From NCBI RefSeq assembly GCF_033807715.1, contig NC_084591.1, positions 28,360,590-28,424,589 on the forward strand: DNA of 64,000 bases, read 5' to 3'. The notes beneath the pieces were generated by a model. That model was not told where the DNA came from and searched no databases. It saw only the letters and a list, made by a program, of their open reading frames with translations. Position 1 is the first letter of the stretch; every line of letters starts with the position of its first letter. Shown here in pieces: positions 11,766-39,516 of this stretch. A program made the position numbers and the translations under genes. The stretch comes from Cololabis saira. Taxonomy: Eukaryota; Chordata; Actinopteri; Beloniformes; Belonidae.

Positions 11766-14700
11766 TTAACTTCTTCAAGTCATTAAGTTCATGCTCACTT
11801 CATGACACGAAGGGGCAGCGAGGCAGGCACGAGACTTCGTGACAACACTCACTCGTAAGTGAATCCCTCAAGAATATCGTCAGAAAAAAATACAAATGAT
11901 CTTATCTAAATCAGAGTACAGTACGCGCTGCTCTTCAGATCATCTTGGAAATCTCCTGCTTTCATCATTCCTTTGTGACATTTAGCCCCTGCAAGGCGCT
12001 CCGAGGGCTTGCCTAACCATCAGTGCCCTGCAGGGGTTAAAGACTCCAGTAGCAGAGCCAGCATCACAGCATGATAAAACCTCCACCGTGTTTAAGACAG
12101 GACGTTCTTTTCTTTGCATTCCTTCACAAAAAGCTCGGTTTTGGTTCATCTTACCACACAGAGCATCACATGTGAAAGACTTGGGTTTACTCTAAGAACT
12201 TTTTCTGTCAATAGTGTCCTCATTGCTGTTTGTCTCTGACTTTATTTTGGTTTACTGTGTGGCTCATGGAACGATCTGAAACAATCTCTCCAGATCACTC
12301 CGGATCCGCCTGAAGCTCTGCCAATGTCTTACGCGATGGGTGGGTTTGTCTGCTCATGTGAATGTGGAAAAATAAAGCATGAGTGTATTAATCATTTTAT
12401 TATCATTATAATTATGGAACTGATATCAAATCATCCACGGGGAGCTTTTAACTGTGTTCACAGAACTTGTTATATCCGTGTATATTTTCTTTTTTTTCTA
12501 TGTTAAATTCAAAGATGCTGATAGTTGTATGTATAGGACTGTAATGAAGGAGATTATCATTGGGCTATGTGTTTTTATCCTTGATATTGCAATTTTCTTC
12601 TGTACACATGTTGGTTTTCAGTATAAAATATGCATCGATGGTTCCTGCCTTGGCACCAGAGAATTATGGGATAGACGACATCAAACAAAAACATGCACAA
12701 TATTTTCAGAATGTAAAGTAAATGTTTTTTACTTGTGATGTCTGTTTCCGCTTGTTTATGCGTGCTCATTTGCAAAAGTCAGTGTCTGCAAGTCTCTTGA
12801 TAATTACCGCTCCGCCCTCTTTCTTCTCCCCTTGCCAGAAAGTCTACGTCTTTATATCGGCGAGTATGCAGACGACTGCTCTAATAACACTTAAACCAAC
12901 TGAAAGATATTTATAGCTCTGGTGAACACATGGTGCGACGGTTCTCGGGGGAACTGCATTCAGGCCAGCCTTTGCTCAGCTTCTCTCCCTTACCTCCCTT
13001 TCCTGCTGCCACTTGGCTGAGCTCCACCTTGGGGCCCCGGTCGCTGCTTCTTTAGTGCAGTTAAACAGGTGCAACTGGCCACAGCCATGCAGGGCCGCTC
13101 CACGCCAGCCGCCGAGCTCAGCCTCTCTGTTTACAGCCTCGCCTTAATCACCCAGATTCATGTGACACTTTTTAAAATTTGGTTGCAGTTTCTCAGCCAG
13201 ATAAAATGCACAAGGCATACTAGTGGGGATCCATGTTTTGTGAGGTGCTGAAGTTACAGTGTGAGAGACTTGAGAGGACCCTTCTTCAAGGGGGACAGCA
13301 AAGCTTCGAGAGATATTTTGCAGGGCATTCCTTAAGAGTCTTTCATTTTATGAAATTTGATTTTCAGGTAATATCCAGGTAACTCAAAATTAATAAAATA
13401 CAGTGAGTATAGCTTGTTTCTTCACATGTATATTAAAAAAAAAAAAATTGGTTTGCTGATTGATGTTCATTCATTCTGAACTTCAGTATGTTCCACTTTA
13501 ATATTAATTCACAGCACAGTGGGGCTTTTCCAGAAATCTTGTGGTTAAAACCTTCCTCCCTTTGACTAACATTTAAGAAGCCGGACATAGTGGTCCAATT
13601 ATTTTCCCCCTCGTGCATCGAATCACCATGAAGCATTCAACCCAATTAGTTTGGGGCATAACAGAACCTTACATAAGTTGTTCAGCAGAGCAGAAAAAAA
13701 CTAACTGTCCTGCCAAAATTCAAATCAAGAATGACACAAATGATCTTCATACCGTAGTGGCAGATGAAATGAGGATGTTCTTTACTGTTAACATCTATCA
13801 AAGACTACCAACAGATAAAAAAAAAAAAAAAAGATAAAAATTGAACCACGTCTACTGCTGCAGTCATGTAAACCTCATAAAACAGGAGAGGCCACACTGG
13901 CTCCGTTCTTTTCTTTGAGGGTGTTGTGGAGCAAGAGGCACATGAATTAAACTGGTGACAGGCAGAGGCCACGGATCTCTCCAAAGTCTACTTTTAGAAA
14001 GTGCAAGTCAAGGTTTTAGGTTTCAGTGTCTGCTCATGAACAAATGGGTTTTCCAGCTTACCAATTAGGTGTACAATCTATTCTTAAAGCTTGTTGTCTG
14101 CAGGCCAGCCATCAAAGCTACATGCATTTGTCATTGTTTCCCCTAATGCCTTGCATTTTGAACTGAGATAAATGTGCTTTTTGCTGATGCTTAAATCATA
14201 TTTAGATCCTCCTTGATGCACTGAACATTTGCACCCGCTTGATGCTATTGGAATAAAGATCTAGGTATTGAAATGTGTTCTTTTTTCTCTCGTGGCCAAA
14301 CTGCAGATTCCCAAAGTAAGTGAGGAGCAAGCGACCCCCGGGAATGCTGCAGTGAAATGTTAGCCCTGTTTCGGAAGTTCAGGGGCACGGAGGATTCACA
14401 TCAGGGTGAAGGGTACCATAGTGGAAGTACGCGTTTAGGAGCAGAGAGCAGATGAGGTTCTAGCTACAAGGGAAATAGTCACATGTAATCATTTGTTGTC
14501 TGCTCTCTTTGGAAATCTGTCACCTCGCCGTGGCTTTTAAAAGTCCTCCATTTAGTTTAAGTGAATAACTGAATACACCCCTAACAGCCCGGCAGGAGGG
14601 ACTTATTAATACCCCGAGAGACGGAAATGGCTCCGTGGTGCTGTCCACTTGAGCCCAACCACCTGTCCTTATGGCGGGTAAATGCCCTCAGCCAGCTTCC

Positions 14701-16974
14701 CCTTGATTAAGGAAACACCAAGCCAAGGAAGGAACGATCTCATTTTCACGTCACACTGGTTTTAAGAGGTTTTTCAAATTGTCAGAACTAAGAAAAGCCG
14801 ATGGGCATAGGCGTGAGAAACATTACACCCCTTCAGTGCAGCTGAGGGAGGATCAAGCACCCAGATAGAAATTCAGACAAGATAAACCACGATGAAGATG
14901 CAACATGGACAATGACTCTTTTTAAAGAAGACTCTCAATTTCACGGAATGGATAGCTGGAAAAAAAAGGCATCACATTATTGAAATTTACAGAGAATCCC
15001 CTGTTAGTGCGGCAGCTAGCTCTTAGTAGTCATCTGTTAGGAGCAAAAATGTGACCTGGTATGTTCATCTATGACATCAATACGTGAATAATAGAACCCT
15101 TTTTTTTCTGAATATAAAATATTTGTATCTCTGTGTCTCTTTGCCACAGAACACACTGACCCTAAACTGCCTGAAAGGCCTCCTTTACGGTGGAAGCTTC
15201 TCTTTTGTGACCCGTCTACATCACAAACAGCACATTTTGCACAATGCAAATAAAAAATAGTTGGTCTTACACGGCAAAAACTCTTTTCTATGAAAGAAAA
15301 AAAGTCTTGTTTCAATAAAACTGAGAACTGTTTTAGACTATTTTGCTAGTTTTTAAAAAGTCTAATAAAAAATTTTTAAAAAAGGATCCTTCTTACCCTA
15401 TTATATCTTATATAAAATAATACGATTATGACTAGATTAATGGAATATTGGGGTTATTTCTACAGGTGTTTTTGCAGTGTAGATGGTGTTAAACGTGCTG
15501 CTTGACCTCTGCTACCCTAACCATAACAACCAATCACAGCAGAGTGTTCCTGTCGTGTAACAACCCAGATGCTGTCACAGTTGTCCGAACATGGACTTTC
15601 CCATGGCGACATCATTATTTGGTTTGTTGTTCTGTGGACTTTTACATCTTCAGCTTGAGCCACAAAAGTGAGTGATGGATCTATCTGAGAAACAGGAAAA
15701 ACTTCACATGCCCATACAGTTATGAAGTTTCAGTCACAATATAGTCCTGAATTAAACCACACCTCAGGTTATGGGCCAAAAACCCCATCTAATTTAGCAT
15801 GATTATCATGCCAAACAAGATGTGAAAGAAGAAATCTAGACCATAAAGCTTTTCCGAAGATGTGTTGTGATGGATTTTGTAAGAAACCTCTCTAGAAATG
15901 GACCACCACAGGAGTCACCTTCTGCTGGCAATAAAAGAGCTTACAGGCACATCTGTGTTTGCGTTGTTGAGGCCGGAGGTTACGGCCACGTTTCAGTCCA
16001 AGCTAGCCTCCACAACAGAAACCTAAGTGGCAGAAAGTGTGAGTGGGTGAAAAAAACATGTGTTCTTTGAATACAGAAGCTTATAAATCTATTTTATTAA
16101 AACAATCCATCCATTATCTAAACCTATTTATTAGCATTCAGGGTGCAGGGATCTGCTGGAGTCTACCCCGTCGGTTTTTTGGGTGAAAGGCGATGGACAC
16201 CCCGGAAAGGTGGCCAATTAATCGCAGGGCTACATGCAGATAAATATGCACATTCACAGCTACAGGCAATTTAGAATCATTCTAAAAAACCCTCAAATTA
16301 AATTATGAACCTGTACAGGAGCCCAACCTGGGATATTTCACGAATGCAATTTCCCAATTCTACATGACGAAACCTAGCGACATTGGAGGTTGACATTTTT
16401 TAAGGTCACTTTGGGACCGAATATGCCAATTACAGTGATTGCCCAAGTCACTTGGGGGAGACACCACACCTCTCAAGGTGACACTGATGATCATCAGTAA
16501 CATTAACAAGCTAAATTTCCACCTGTTCAATACACTTCTAAACTGATTTTCACCATCAGACTCATGTGCACTCTGTTAATTTTACCCACTGTCAGGGTAC
16601 ACAAAATAAACTAAGCTTTTTAACTAAATCATCGAACCTGCTGATGCTGTAGCATCCTATAGGACCGTAAATCTGAGGATGATTAAATGCCAATATAAAC
16701 ATGCTTTTCAAAGATCTACCATATTTCTGGATTAACATGCATTATTTTCACATCTTCAGAAAACTTTAAAGAAGAAATTACAAATTTGACAAGCTGAAAT
16801 CTTAGAAAGGAAAAAAACACATTAAGTCTGTTTTGAATATGTAAGTGATAGTTTTTTTTTTTACTAATTTTAAGTCCAATCCTTAATTGTGTATCATGCT
16901 TTCTTTACAAAGTTATCTAATTATAATAATGATGATGACAACAACACAATAAATATGAAGCAATGCAAGTTAAC
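11766..16974. other. Intergenic region between two convergent genes
   Basis: No exon of a known protein was recognised. Two less AT-rich blocks (about 12930-13150 and 14290-14720) lack obvious repeats and stand out as possible conserved non-coding sequence. A fish interspersed-repeat fragment lies at about 16105-16330. Confidence 0.5.
16105..16330 (+). mobile_element. Fish interspersed repeat (ATCCATCCATTATCT family) fragment
   Basis: It begins ATCCATCCATTATCTAAACC, then has CAGGGTGCAGGGATCTGCTGG, GGTGGCCAATTAATCGCAGGG and CAGGCAATTTAGAATCA. This order is typical of a high-copy fish repeat. The TSD and superfamily are not determinable. A related piece lies at about 40790-41055. Confidence 0.55.
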
Positions 16975-18635
16975 CGCTGTCTGACATTCACTTTATTGTT
17001 AAAATTTTTGTTTGGTATATCAGCTGCTTGTCTTTTTTTTTTTTTTTTACATATCTTTAAATTAAAAGGCAAACATATACAGCTTCATCTTCAAGATACA
17101 TGCAGCACTGTAAACATGACGTCTGCTGAAATAAAATGCCAAACATGAACATACTGGCAAAGTCTAATGGCAAATAAGTTTTGTCCAACAACAAAAAAAG
17201 AAAAGCTAATCTGTTTTACTTCTTAAGTAAAAAAAAAAAAAAAAACTTAGTACTTGTAGTTTGCCACATTCAGCCCATAAATATGGATGTGTGTGAATTA
17301 AAGTTAAAACATGGGAAAGTTTATATGCGGTGAATTGACAACATATACATAAAAAAAGCATCCATATACATGACAATTCCAACTGTATTCACCTTTTGTC
17401 AAAGTCATTGCAAGAAAAACTAGGATTTCCTTCAGTCATGGAGAGATAAGTCCTTACACATCATCTCAACAAGGCAACAAGAGCTGCAAACCTCTATTGT
17501 AATTGACCACCTGACACAGTGCTAAGAAACGTTTACCATCCTCGTTGGTGTAACAGAAGTGGTTAAGTACTGGTAACTTTGAACGTAAGGGAAATCATGG
17601 AGTGCAAAACATAGGGTATTTTTTGATGAGAAAAAAGTTACAGATGACCACACTGTGTTAAAGAACAAACAAAAAACCCACCAAATGCCATGCTATACTA
17701 CCTCCCAGCTTATTGCACTGCATTTCAATGTCTACAACAGCATCCCAGAATAAGCACTATTTTTTAATGCTATACGCTGCACCTAAGGATAACAAGCCAA
17801 GTTAGCAAAAGCTATTCGTGAAAATGACACACAGGCACACAAATGTCATCTGCCTTCATCTCTACAAAGTCAAAACGCAGCAGCTGAAACTGAACAAAAA
17901 CACTGACTGTACACTTGAGTCCAAAAGGCAATGGAAATGAGACGGTGGGACCAACTCTCTGTCCTATAGGTTGCAATGCTGTGCTGGGTCACCTTTTACT
18001 TCAAAGCTGAGTATAATTCTTGCTATTATTACAGATCAATCATTTCTACTCCATCAGGGTTACAGCTGTTCAGCCCTACAGAACAGTCTCTTAATTTGAG
18101 TCATTTCAAATTGTAGTGCATCTAGCATCTGAAAATGGGTTGATATATAATGTCGAGGTTGATGCTTTGGTGAGTATAGGAATAGCAACCGGTAAAAATA
18201 TTGCACCCTCTCAACTTAAAACATAATTGCAACTTGGCTAATGCTACTGAGCAAATCTTTAACTTAAACTGTCAGTCACTGACTTAATATAGGCTCAATC
18301 TCAGATTCGATTTGTCTCCTCCCTTTCTGCCCTTTTTTGAACATTAATGGGTCACTAAGGCACCAGTAAGTACAGTTCTGTAAATAAATACTTTTATGTG
18401 TACAATCTTTACCAAAGGCTCAATTTTCCTAAACATACAGCATGTATAATATGTTCAAAAACATATTATTTAATTTGTCCAACTATCTTTAATAATCCTT
18501 ATTTCTCTAAGATTAATTAAATTAAAATAACCCCAAATCCAATAACTGAATCCATACACGCCTCAGAAAGAATATAAATTTTGCCCAAACAGTTTTTTGT
18601 GTTCATTCCACAAATGAGGAGATACGTGGTGGCCA
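16975..18635 (-). other. cpt1a: Probable 3' UTR of cpt1a
   Basis: The stretch downstream of the cpt1a stop is AT-rich and contains no repeat that I recognise. A minus-strand AATAAA lies at 16992-16997 and would give a 3' UTR of about 1.65 kb. Nearer signals may also exist. Confidence 0.4.
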
Positions 18636-33504
<14,869 letters not shown>

Positions 33505-33983
33505 GGTGGCTACTAGTGTGCAGTCACTGTAGGGAAAGAGTGTGCAATTTAAACAGCTGGTAGTGTACATCACACATAAGGATCACCGGCCATACAGTTG
33601 TTTTTTTTTTTTCATTTACATTAATCTTTGGCATTAGAATCTATTAGGGTGACCAAAGTGATCGCAAGAAAGCAGCTGGTATTGTCTAATTACCAGAATC
33701 AGAATCTGAATGCAGCTGTGAATATTCACCGCCAGGTAAATATCAGGACAATCTGTAACAGGGATCAGTTTCAGTCTGTTGAATTACAAATCAGCATTTC
33801 CTCAATAACAGTGATAGTTATTGAGGAAATAGTTTATCAACTGGACTTCTTAGTAAAGAAACACCCACTGAATGTGAAAGGTGATGTCTGGCAAGATAAT
33901 ATGTAACAACTCAAATACTGGAGGAGCCAGTTCTGGCAACCTGAAGGTTAAGGTTTCTCAGGCAGTTTAGAAACCTAAAAATG

Positions 33984-34093
<110 letters not shown>

Positions 34094-35011
34094 ATGAAAA
34101 CAAATGAGGATTAATAACTAGTCACACGAGCCATATAACATTGAAACAAGCATTTGAAAAAAATCTAAATGAAATGACCAAATAATTTAAAATATTAACC
34201 TTAGAGTGACAGTGTTTTATGTTTAGTTTGAATGAAAATTGCTTAAAATCTGAAGTATTAAATACAATAAATATTGAGAAGTTCAAAAAACACAGCATAT
34301 CATTGAAAAGAACAAACAAAAAACAAAGGATATACTGTAATTTCACATATACCTTCAATAAGCTTTTTTGTACATAATGTTGTCAACTAAACAGCCATCT
34401 CTGAACTGGTAAGGCGCACAGACTCTTTACTTCTTTGGGTGACGGTGTGACAAAGGAAAGAGCTTGGAACTACTGACTATTAATATTCAGGAATTTCTAC
34501 ATTTTTACATTACTGGTAGGAAGCAAAGGGCCAGTAGCTAGTATCTTGACAACAAATTACACCAGGGCTTTAGGATGTTATGAAAACATGTGATACGCAA
34601 TATTACTGTTGAATATTGGTTTAATTATACAATTTAGACTATACTGATACATTAAAAAATATTATTAATGATTATCAATACTTCAGAAACAGTTCCCTTT
34701 AAAAAAAAAACGTATACTATCAATGGAAAAAAAAGTAGCAGAACATCTTGATTTCCCCTTTACACAATTTCTACAACTCAGAACTCAGACGGACTAAAAT
34801 ATTTTACTATGTACATGTAAATAAATTAACAATCAGTAAAACTTTAAATTAGATAAAAATGTCTTCTTTATTTGTCAAAATACCTGAGATCGACTCTTAA
34901 TCATCAATTATTTCCGATAACCTCGTAGGATCCAAAGTACAATAAAGAAGGTTTAAAACCCTTCAAAAGGTGCAGCTTGTTTCAAGATTTAGACGTCCAG
35001 AATGCTACAAC

Positions 35012-35721
35012 TAGGCCTGTGTTGAAAAAAACGATTTTCCACTTCTAAATCGATTCTCATATTTATTCCTAAAAATCGATTCATGTCTAAAGATCGATTT
35101 TTTTTCATCATTACATTACATCTTTTGGTAATTTTTTTGTCTATGCCCAAAAAAAAGGAATGTTTTGTTGGACACGAGAATAACTTGTGCCATGTTTTTG
35201 CCTTTAAATATGTTTAAAGGTATGAAAACATTAAAGTTTTCAGTTATCATTGCATACATTGTCTATGTTTCATTATTTTATATACTGTCTTAGGGTTACA
35301 GTTGCTTAAAATGCTAAAAAAAACAAATTCTCAAAATTCAAAAATCGAAAAAGACAGAAAATGGAAAAAATAAATAAATATGGGAAAAACTAAAAGCGAT
35401 TTCATAGGGCGCTACCTCTGTTTGCTGCCCTGGATCTGCCCTGGATCTGTTTGATAATTCTGACCCACACAAAACTGTTTCTGAAAGCAGTTCTATCAGC
35501 ATTCTGGGAGGTAATTGGTCCTTACAGCATCATTAGCTGCCAATACTTGCTGTTGAATCTCAATATAATACTAATATTAATATGTTGCATTACTACACAG
35601 TCATATAATTCATGCAACAGCTCAAAAAACGGAATCGGAATCGATTCGAATCAAATCTTGATAATCAATTCTGAATCGGAATCGAATTGATTCTTGACAT
35701 TTGAAATGCTCCCCAGCCCCG
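35012..35721. mobile_element. hAT-type non-autonomous element with perfect 8-bp target duplication
   Basis: The ends TAGGCCTGTG and CCCCAGCCCCG are flanked by the identical octamer GCTACAAC (35004-35011 and 35722-35729). The interior carries many ATCGATT repeats (AAATCGATTCTC, AAAATCGATTCATG, GGAATCGATTCGAATC). An 8-bp duplication is the hAT hallmark. No transposase is present. It lies in cpt1a intron 1. Confidence 0.8.
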
Positions 35722-36037
35722 GCTACAACCAAGCTTGCTGACTGTCTGCAGAAGGAATGACTGGAGCCGAGTCCCTCTACTAATCTCCTCTCCCTCAATC
35801 TAAGAATGAAAGTTTTTTTTCTTCCTATTTTGCATATTATTCACTAAGTATTTCATTGAACTGGAGCGGAAAGTACTCTGAAAACAGCACACGTCTTGTG
35901 TACGTCTGCAGGCCTGGGAGTGAGCTGCATCCACTCACAGGGCAGCAGCCAGTCCCTCCTCCTCCTCCTCCACCAGCATCACATGACCAGCCCTGCTGCA
36001 GAAACTAGGGGAAAGGTCGCAGCACTGCGCCGCTTAA

Positions 36038-36157
36038 GGCTGATTTATGGTTCCGCGTAGAGCCTACGACGTAGGGTACGCGTCGACCCGCACGTACGCT
36101 GCGCGTCGCCGCGTACCCTACGGCGTAGGCTCTGCGTCGATTTAACGCGGAACCGGC
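36038..36157. mobile_element. CpG-rich palindromic MITE (PIF/Harbinger-like), copy 1
   Basis: It is almost one large inverted repeat: GGTTCCGCGTAGAGCCTACG with GTAGGGTACGCGTCGACC on the left, and GCGTACCCTACGGCGTAGGC with TTTAACGCGGAACC on the right. TAA flanks both sides (36035-36037 and 36158-36160), matching the 3-bp TWA duplication of PIF/Harbinger. It is about 1.5 kb from the cpt1a first exon. Confidence 0.65.
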
Positions 36158-36344
36158 TAAAACTGACACAATTGTACTCGCAAAAACACAGTCAACGTGT
36201 TCACATTGACAGCGTGGAGAAGGCACCACTGACGAGTTATTATATTTTATATAATAACTCATATTTCATAAACAGCCAGGTACCCTTTTCTGTTTGTGAA
36301 AGCCTTTCTGTCAACTGCACCTCCTACAACTACAGGCTAATGCC

Positions 36345-36735
36345 GCGTTCCATTTGTCCTCGGAAGTGGGAATTTCCCAGTTCCCAGTCGGATTTTTCAA
36401 CTGGAACGCCCCTCGAAGTGGGATTTCCCACTGGGAAAGTGGGAGAGTCTTCACCACCCCCGACTTCACATTCCAAGATGGCTGCCCCGGTTGTAAACAG
36501 TAGAAGAGAGCTCTGTAATAATTCGTAGCACTTCTTTCTAGTTTTGGTCACACTAGATCAGTCATATACAAGTATTGTTCAGCATATATATGCTGCTATA
36601 GTGTACTTCACATTTTTCATGTGGTATACGCGAACTACAAACTTGTTTTCCGACTTTGTAACTGGAACGCTGATAACTCGTCTGTGACGTCATTCCCAGA
36701 ACCGAGTTCCGACTCGCAGCATAAATTGACCCGGT
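36345..36735. mobile_element. Interspersed DNA repeat with GCGTTCCA ends (tentative)
   Basis: GCGTTCCA at 36345-36352 and its inverse TGGAACGC at 36663-36670 (also internally at about 36400) resemble a common fish repeat with CGGAAGTGGGAA-type interior. It contains a full CRE-like TGACGTCA at 36685-36692. Boundaries are uncertain. Confidence 0.4.
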
Positions 36736-37670
36736 CTGCATCACACACCTTCATCCGAGGCCTTTTAAGGCTGGATCTAATACAAACTGTTATTTTTCCA
36801 ACTCAAAACAAGTTCAAAACATACAGGTTACATGCCAGGTATTAAAACAACCATCCCGTCCACGTGGACTGTGTGAAATGAGGTCACTTTTGCGTACCTC
36901 TAAAAAAATGTTTCATATTTAATAAAAATGTCGTCATCTCCTTCATGAAAGTAAACAGAATTAAACCCAATAATGCTTATACAATTGGGACAGCACAATC
37001 AGCACAACCAGACTTCTATTGACCTTCACTCGCAGGTGACACTTCAACACAAACACACCTTGAAATTGTTCTTGGCAAAGGTTAGACACAATAAAGACAT
37101 TTAGATGCATAATTACTGAAATGTATTAATACTTAATTACAGAATTACAAATATGCTCTCTTTACGAACAGTAATGCTCACGCTGCATCTTTAGTTTATT
37201 TTGGTTTTGCTCTGACACTGATATTACATGTAATGTGTATAATAAGAAATGTCTCACAATGTGAGGTTTTGTACTGTCAAACACCAAAGAATAGGAAATA
37301 AAAACTTGAATTACAAAAAAAAAAAATACAGAATTACAGGTCTATTGCAAAGGAGCTGCCAGGTGATGAATGACCTTTATTTGGACTTTTGCCTACATTC
37401 ATGACGGGGTAACAACATAATAACAACCAGGTGTTTAGTCTGGATTGTTCGGGTTAAAGCTCACAAAAAACAAACCATAAGAGTTGCATTATTTAAACGA
37501 ATGATTATATTCAGTGGGAACCTCGATTACCTGACATATAATATGAACCAGCTGTTATAATGAGCACTTAGACAGCCCAAATATGAAGCCTAAACTTGAG
37601 TTGTGGTCCTGCAGGTCGCGCTGTGAAGGTGGAGGAAAGCAGGACACACTAGGAAACGCTCCAAACTCAC

Positions 37671-37990
37671 GGTCATGTTGACGTCGCGCTGGAAATACCG
37701 ACATATTTCATGCTGGGCTGTTTTTCGTCCCCTGCGGCTACAACTAAAGAAACCCACAGCCCCCAGAAAGAGATAAAGAAAGGAGAAGACTCACCGACGC
37801 TTTCTATCTGCGCGAGGAAGCGGGTCTGTGCTTTGACGGAGATGTGGCTCGACGGCCGCTGCTCGGAGCTGCTAGTGCTGAGCGCCCAGCATGAATGAGC
37901 AGAGACGGGGGAGCAGGGACGGCCCTCCGGCCGCGTCACGGTTCCCCGCTGCCCTGCAGCAGCGCCCCCTGGAGACGGGCTGCGGGAGCA
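37671..37990 (-). promoter_or_regulatory. cpt1a: cpt1a GC-rich promoter and non-coding first exon
   Basis: This CpG-rich block lies 4.1 kb upstream of the start-codon exon. On the minus strand there are two strong GTGAGT donors: one after GCGTCG (exon end 37795) and one after AACATGACC (exon end 37671). Either would supply a non-coding exon 1, as CPT1A has in other vertebrates. The transcription start cannot be placed from sequence alone. A short upstream frame (ATG at 37890-37892, seven codons including the stop) may lie in the leader. Confidence 0.6.
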
Positions 37991-38339
37991 CAGCACTCCA
38001 CCATGAAGTTCGATTGCGATTCATCAGGAGGCTAAAAGCCCAATGATCCAGAGCCTGTCTCTGCAAATACAAGTCGCTACACACTACACAATGGGAGGAC
38101 ACTCACACAACCTGTGAGTCACACAAAAAGACACCAGATGTCGTTCCTCCCGAGAGCGTACAAGCTTTATCAGAAGTAAAACGAACTTTTTGTGCATTGA
38201 AGTTGATTTTTTTTTTTTCCTCAATAGAGCGGTCCTCTTGTGTCAAAGTGTAAGAAACATCATTATTGTTATACAATGATGTATCTCAAATAAACTTGAA
38301 CTAAAAGGCGACTAATTCTTCTTAAATGGAGGCACAGAT

Positions 38340-39450
38340 GTTCTGTTATACATAAAATTAGAAAAGATCAAATTCACACTGAGAGGTGAAGTTTCGCAAC
38401 ATTTTTTTTAAAATTTTTATTCTCATTAAATTATGGAATCATTTTTCAAAATGTTTCAAAATATGCCTATTTGTGGAAAAAAATATGTAGTATTTGAGTT
38501 ACATAAAAGCTTGTTATTTGTTTTCTTCCTAATTGTCCTTGTGGTCAAGAACCCCCAACACAAAAATGGTTTGGCTGCTGATCAAAATTTGATGTTATCA
38601 TTTAATTCAACCATTAGAATGGTCAAAATGTCCGGTCAGCACAAGTCCGGTGCTCAGAAAAGAAGAGAAAAGAGAAGAAGAAAATAGAGAACTCAGAGAT
38701 TCTCTACACAAATATTTTAAAAAGGGTGGTGACGGTGAAGCTGGAATTAATAAAGTCAGCGTAGAGCAAGGTAAGAAACAGGGCGGCCAACGTTTACCAA
38801 CCTTGTAACTTAACCTAACTGGCTAGCTCTAATGTTAACGTCCTTTAGCTTGTATAAAAACCTGAAGAGCAGAGGGAGAGGAGAGGAAGAGGGAGAAGGA
38901 GAGATCCGGGCGCAGGGGGGCCCATCTTAGATTATTTTGTCCGGGGCCCCGGCAAGACTGTCAGCTGGCCTGCCCCCACCCCTCTCTCTTTCCCCCCTAT
39001 CTCTCTATGCTCCCCTTTTAATTTGCAATTACTGTCACAATCTTACACGTTTTATTGTAGTGGTATTGTTGTTTTGTTTTTGTTTATTTGGCCGGGATAT
39101 TTGTCATTGCCTTGATCCGTATGGACAGGACTGTTATCTCACATGCGATGACTGAAACCTTATCAGTATTCTGGGATTTCTGCGTATCCAGGGCCCGCCT
39201 GTCCCAGCTCTATGGGGCCTCACTCCCCCATCTCAGAATGTCTTGGACTGCCATACCTAACCCTGTTCACATGTCAGGCTACAATCTGCGCCTCCAATGT
39301 CCTTGCTATATATATATTTTTTCTCTCTGCACATCTATACAGCCATGCAATTGTGGGTGGGTTGGGGTTTAAAAAATGGCATACTTGATAGGGTTGGTTT
39401 TGATATCTGTGTTTTTACCATTTTGTTATTGCCCAAAAATACCAATAAAA
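38340..39450 (+). mobile_element. hAT-family transposon fragment with N-terminal transposase exon remnant
   Basis: At 38628-38687 a frame reads MSGQHKSGAQKRREKRRRK. This is the basic start typical of hAT transposases of the TTF/zinc-finger MYM-like group. After a stop, a second frame gives LRDSLHKYFKKGG and ends at a gtaaga donor near 38772. The rest of the transposase is absent. Pieces of this fragment (GAAAAGATCAAATTCACACT at about 38360 and the CTCTCTTTCCC block at about 38985) recur at 49310-49460. Confidence 0.55.
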
Positions 39451-39452
39451 AG

Positions 39453-39479
<27 letters not shown>
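39453..39479. repeat. (AT)n microsatellite
   Basis: About 13 units, ending in an A-rich tract next to the TTAA element. Confidence 0.9.
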
Positions 39480-39484
<5 letters not shown>

Positions 39485-39516
39485 AAAGGCATCTCCATTG
39501 CAAGACGCTTTAAACC

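Noticed and set aside
36685..36692. Full CRE (TGACGTCA) in cpt1a intron 1 as a cpt1a control site
   Set aside because: It lies in an interspersed repeat and nothing links it specifically to cpt1a.
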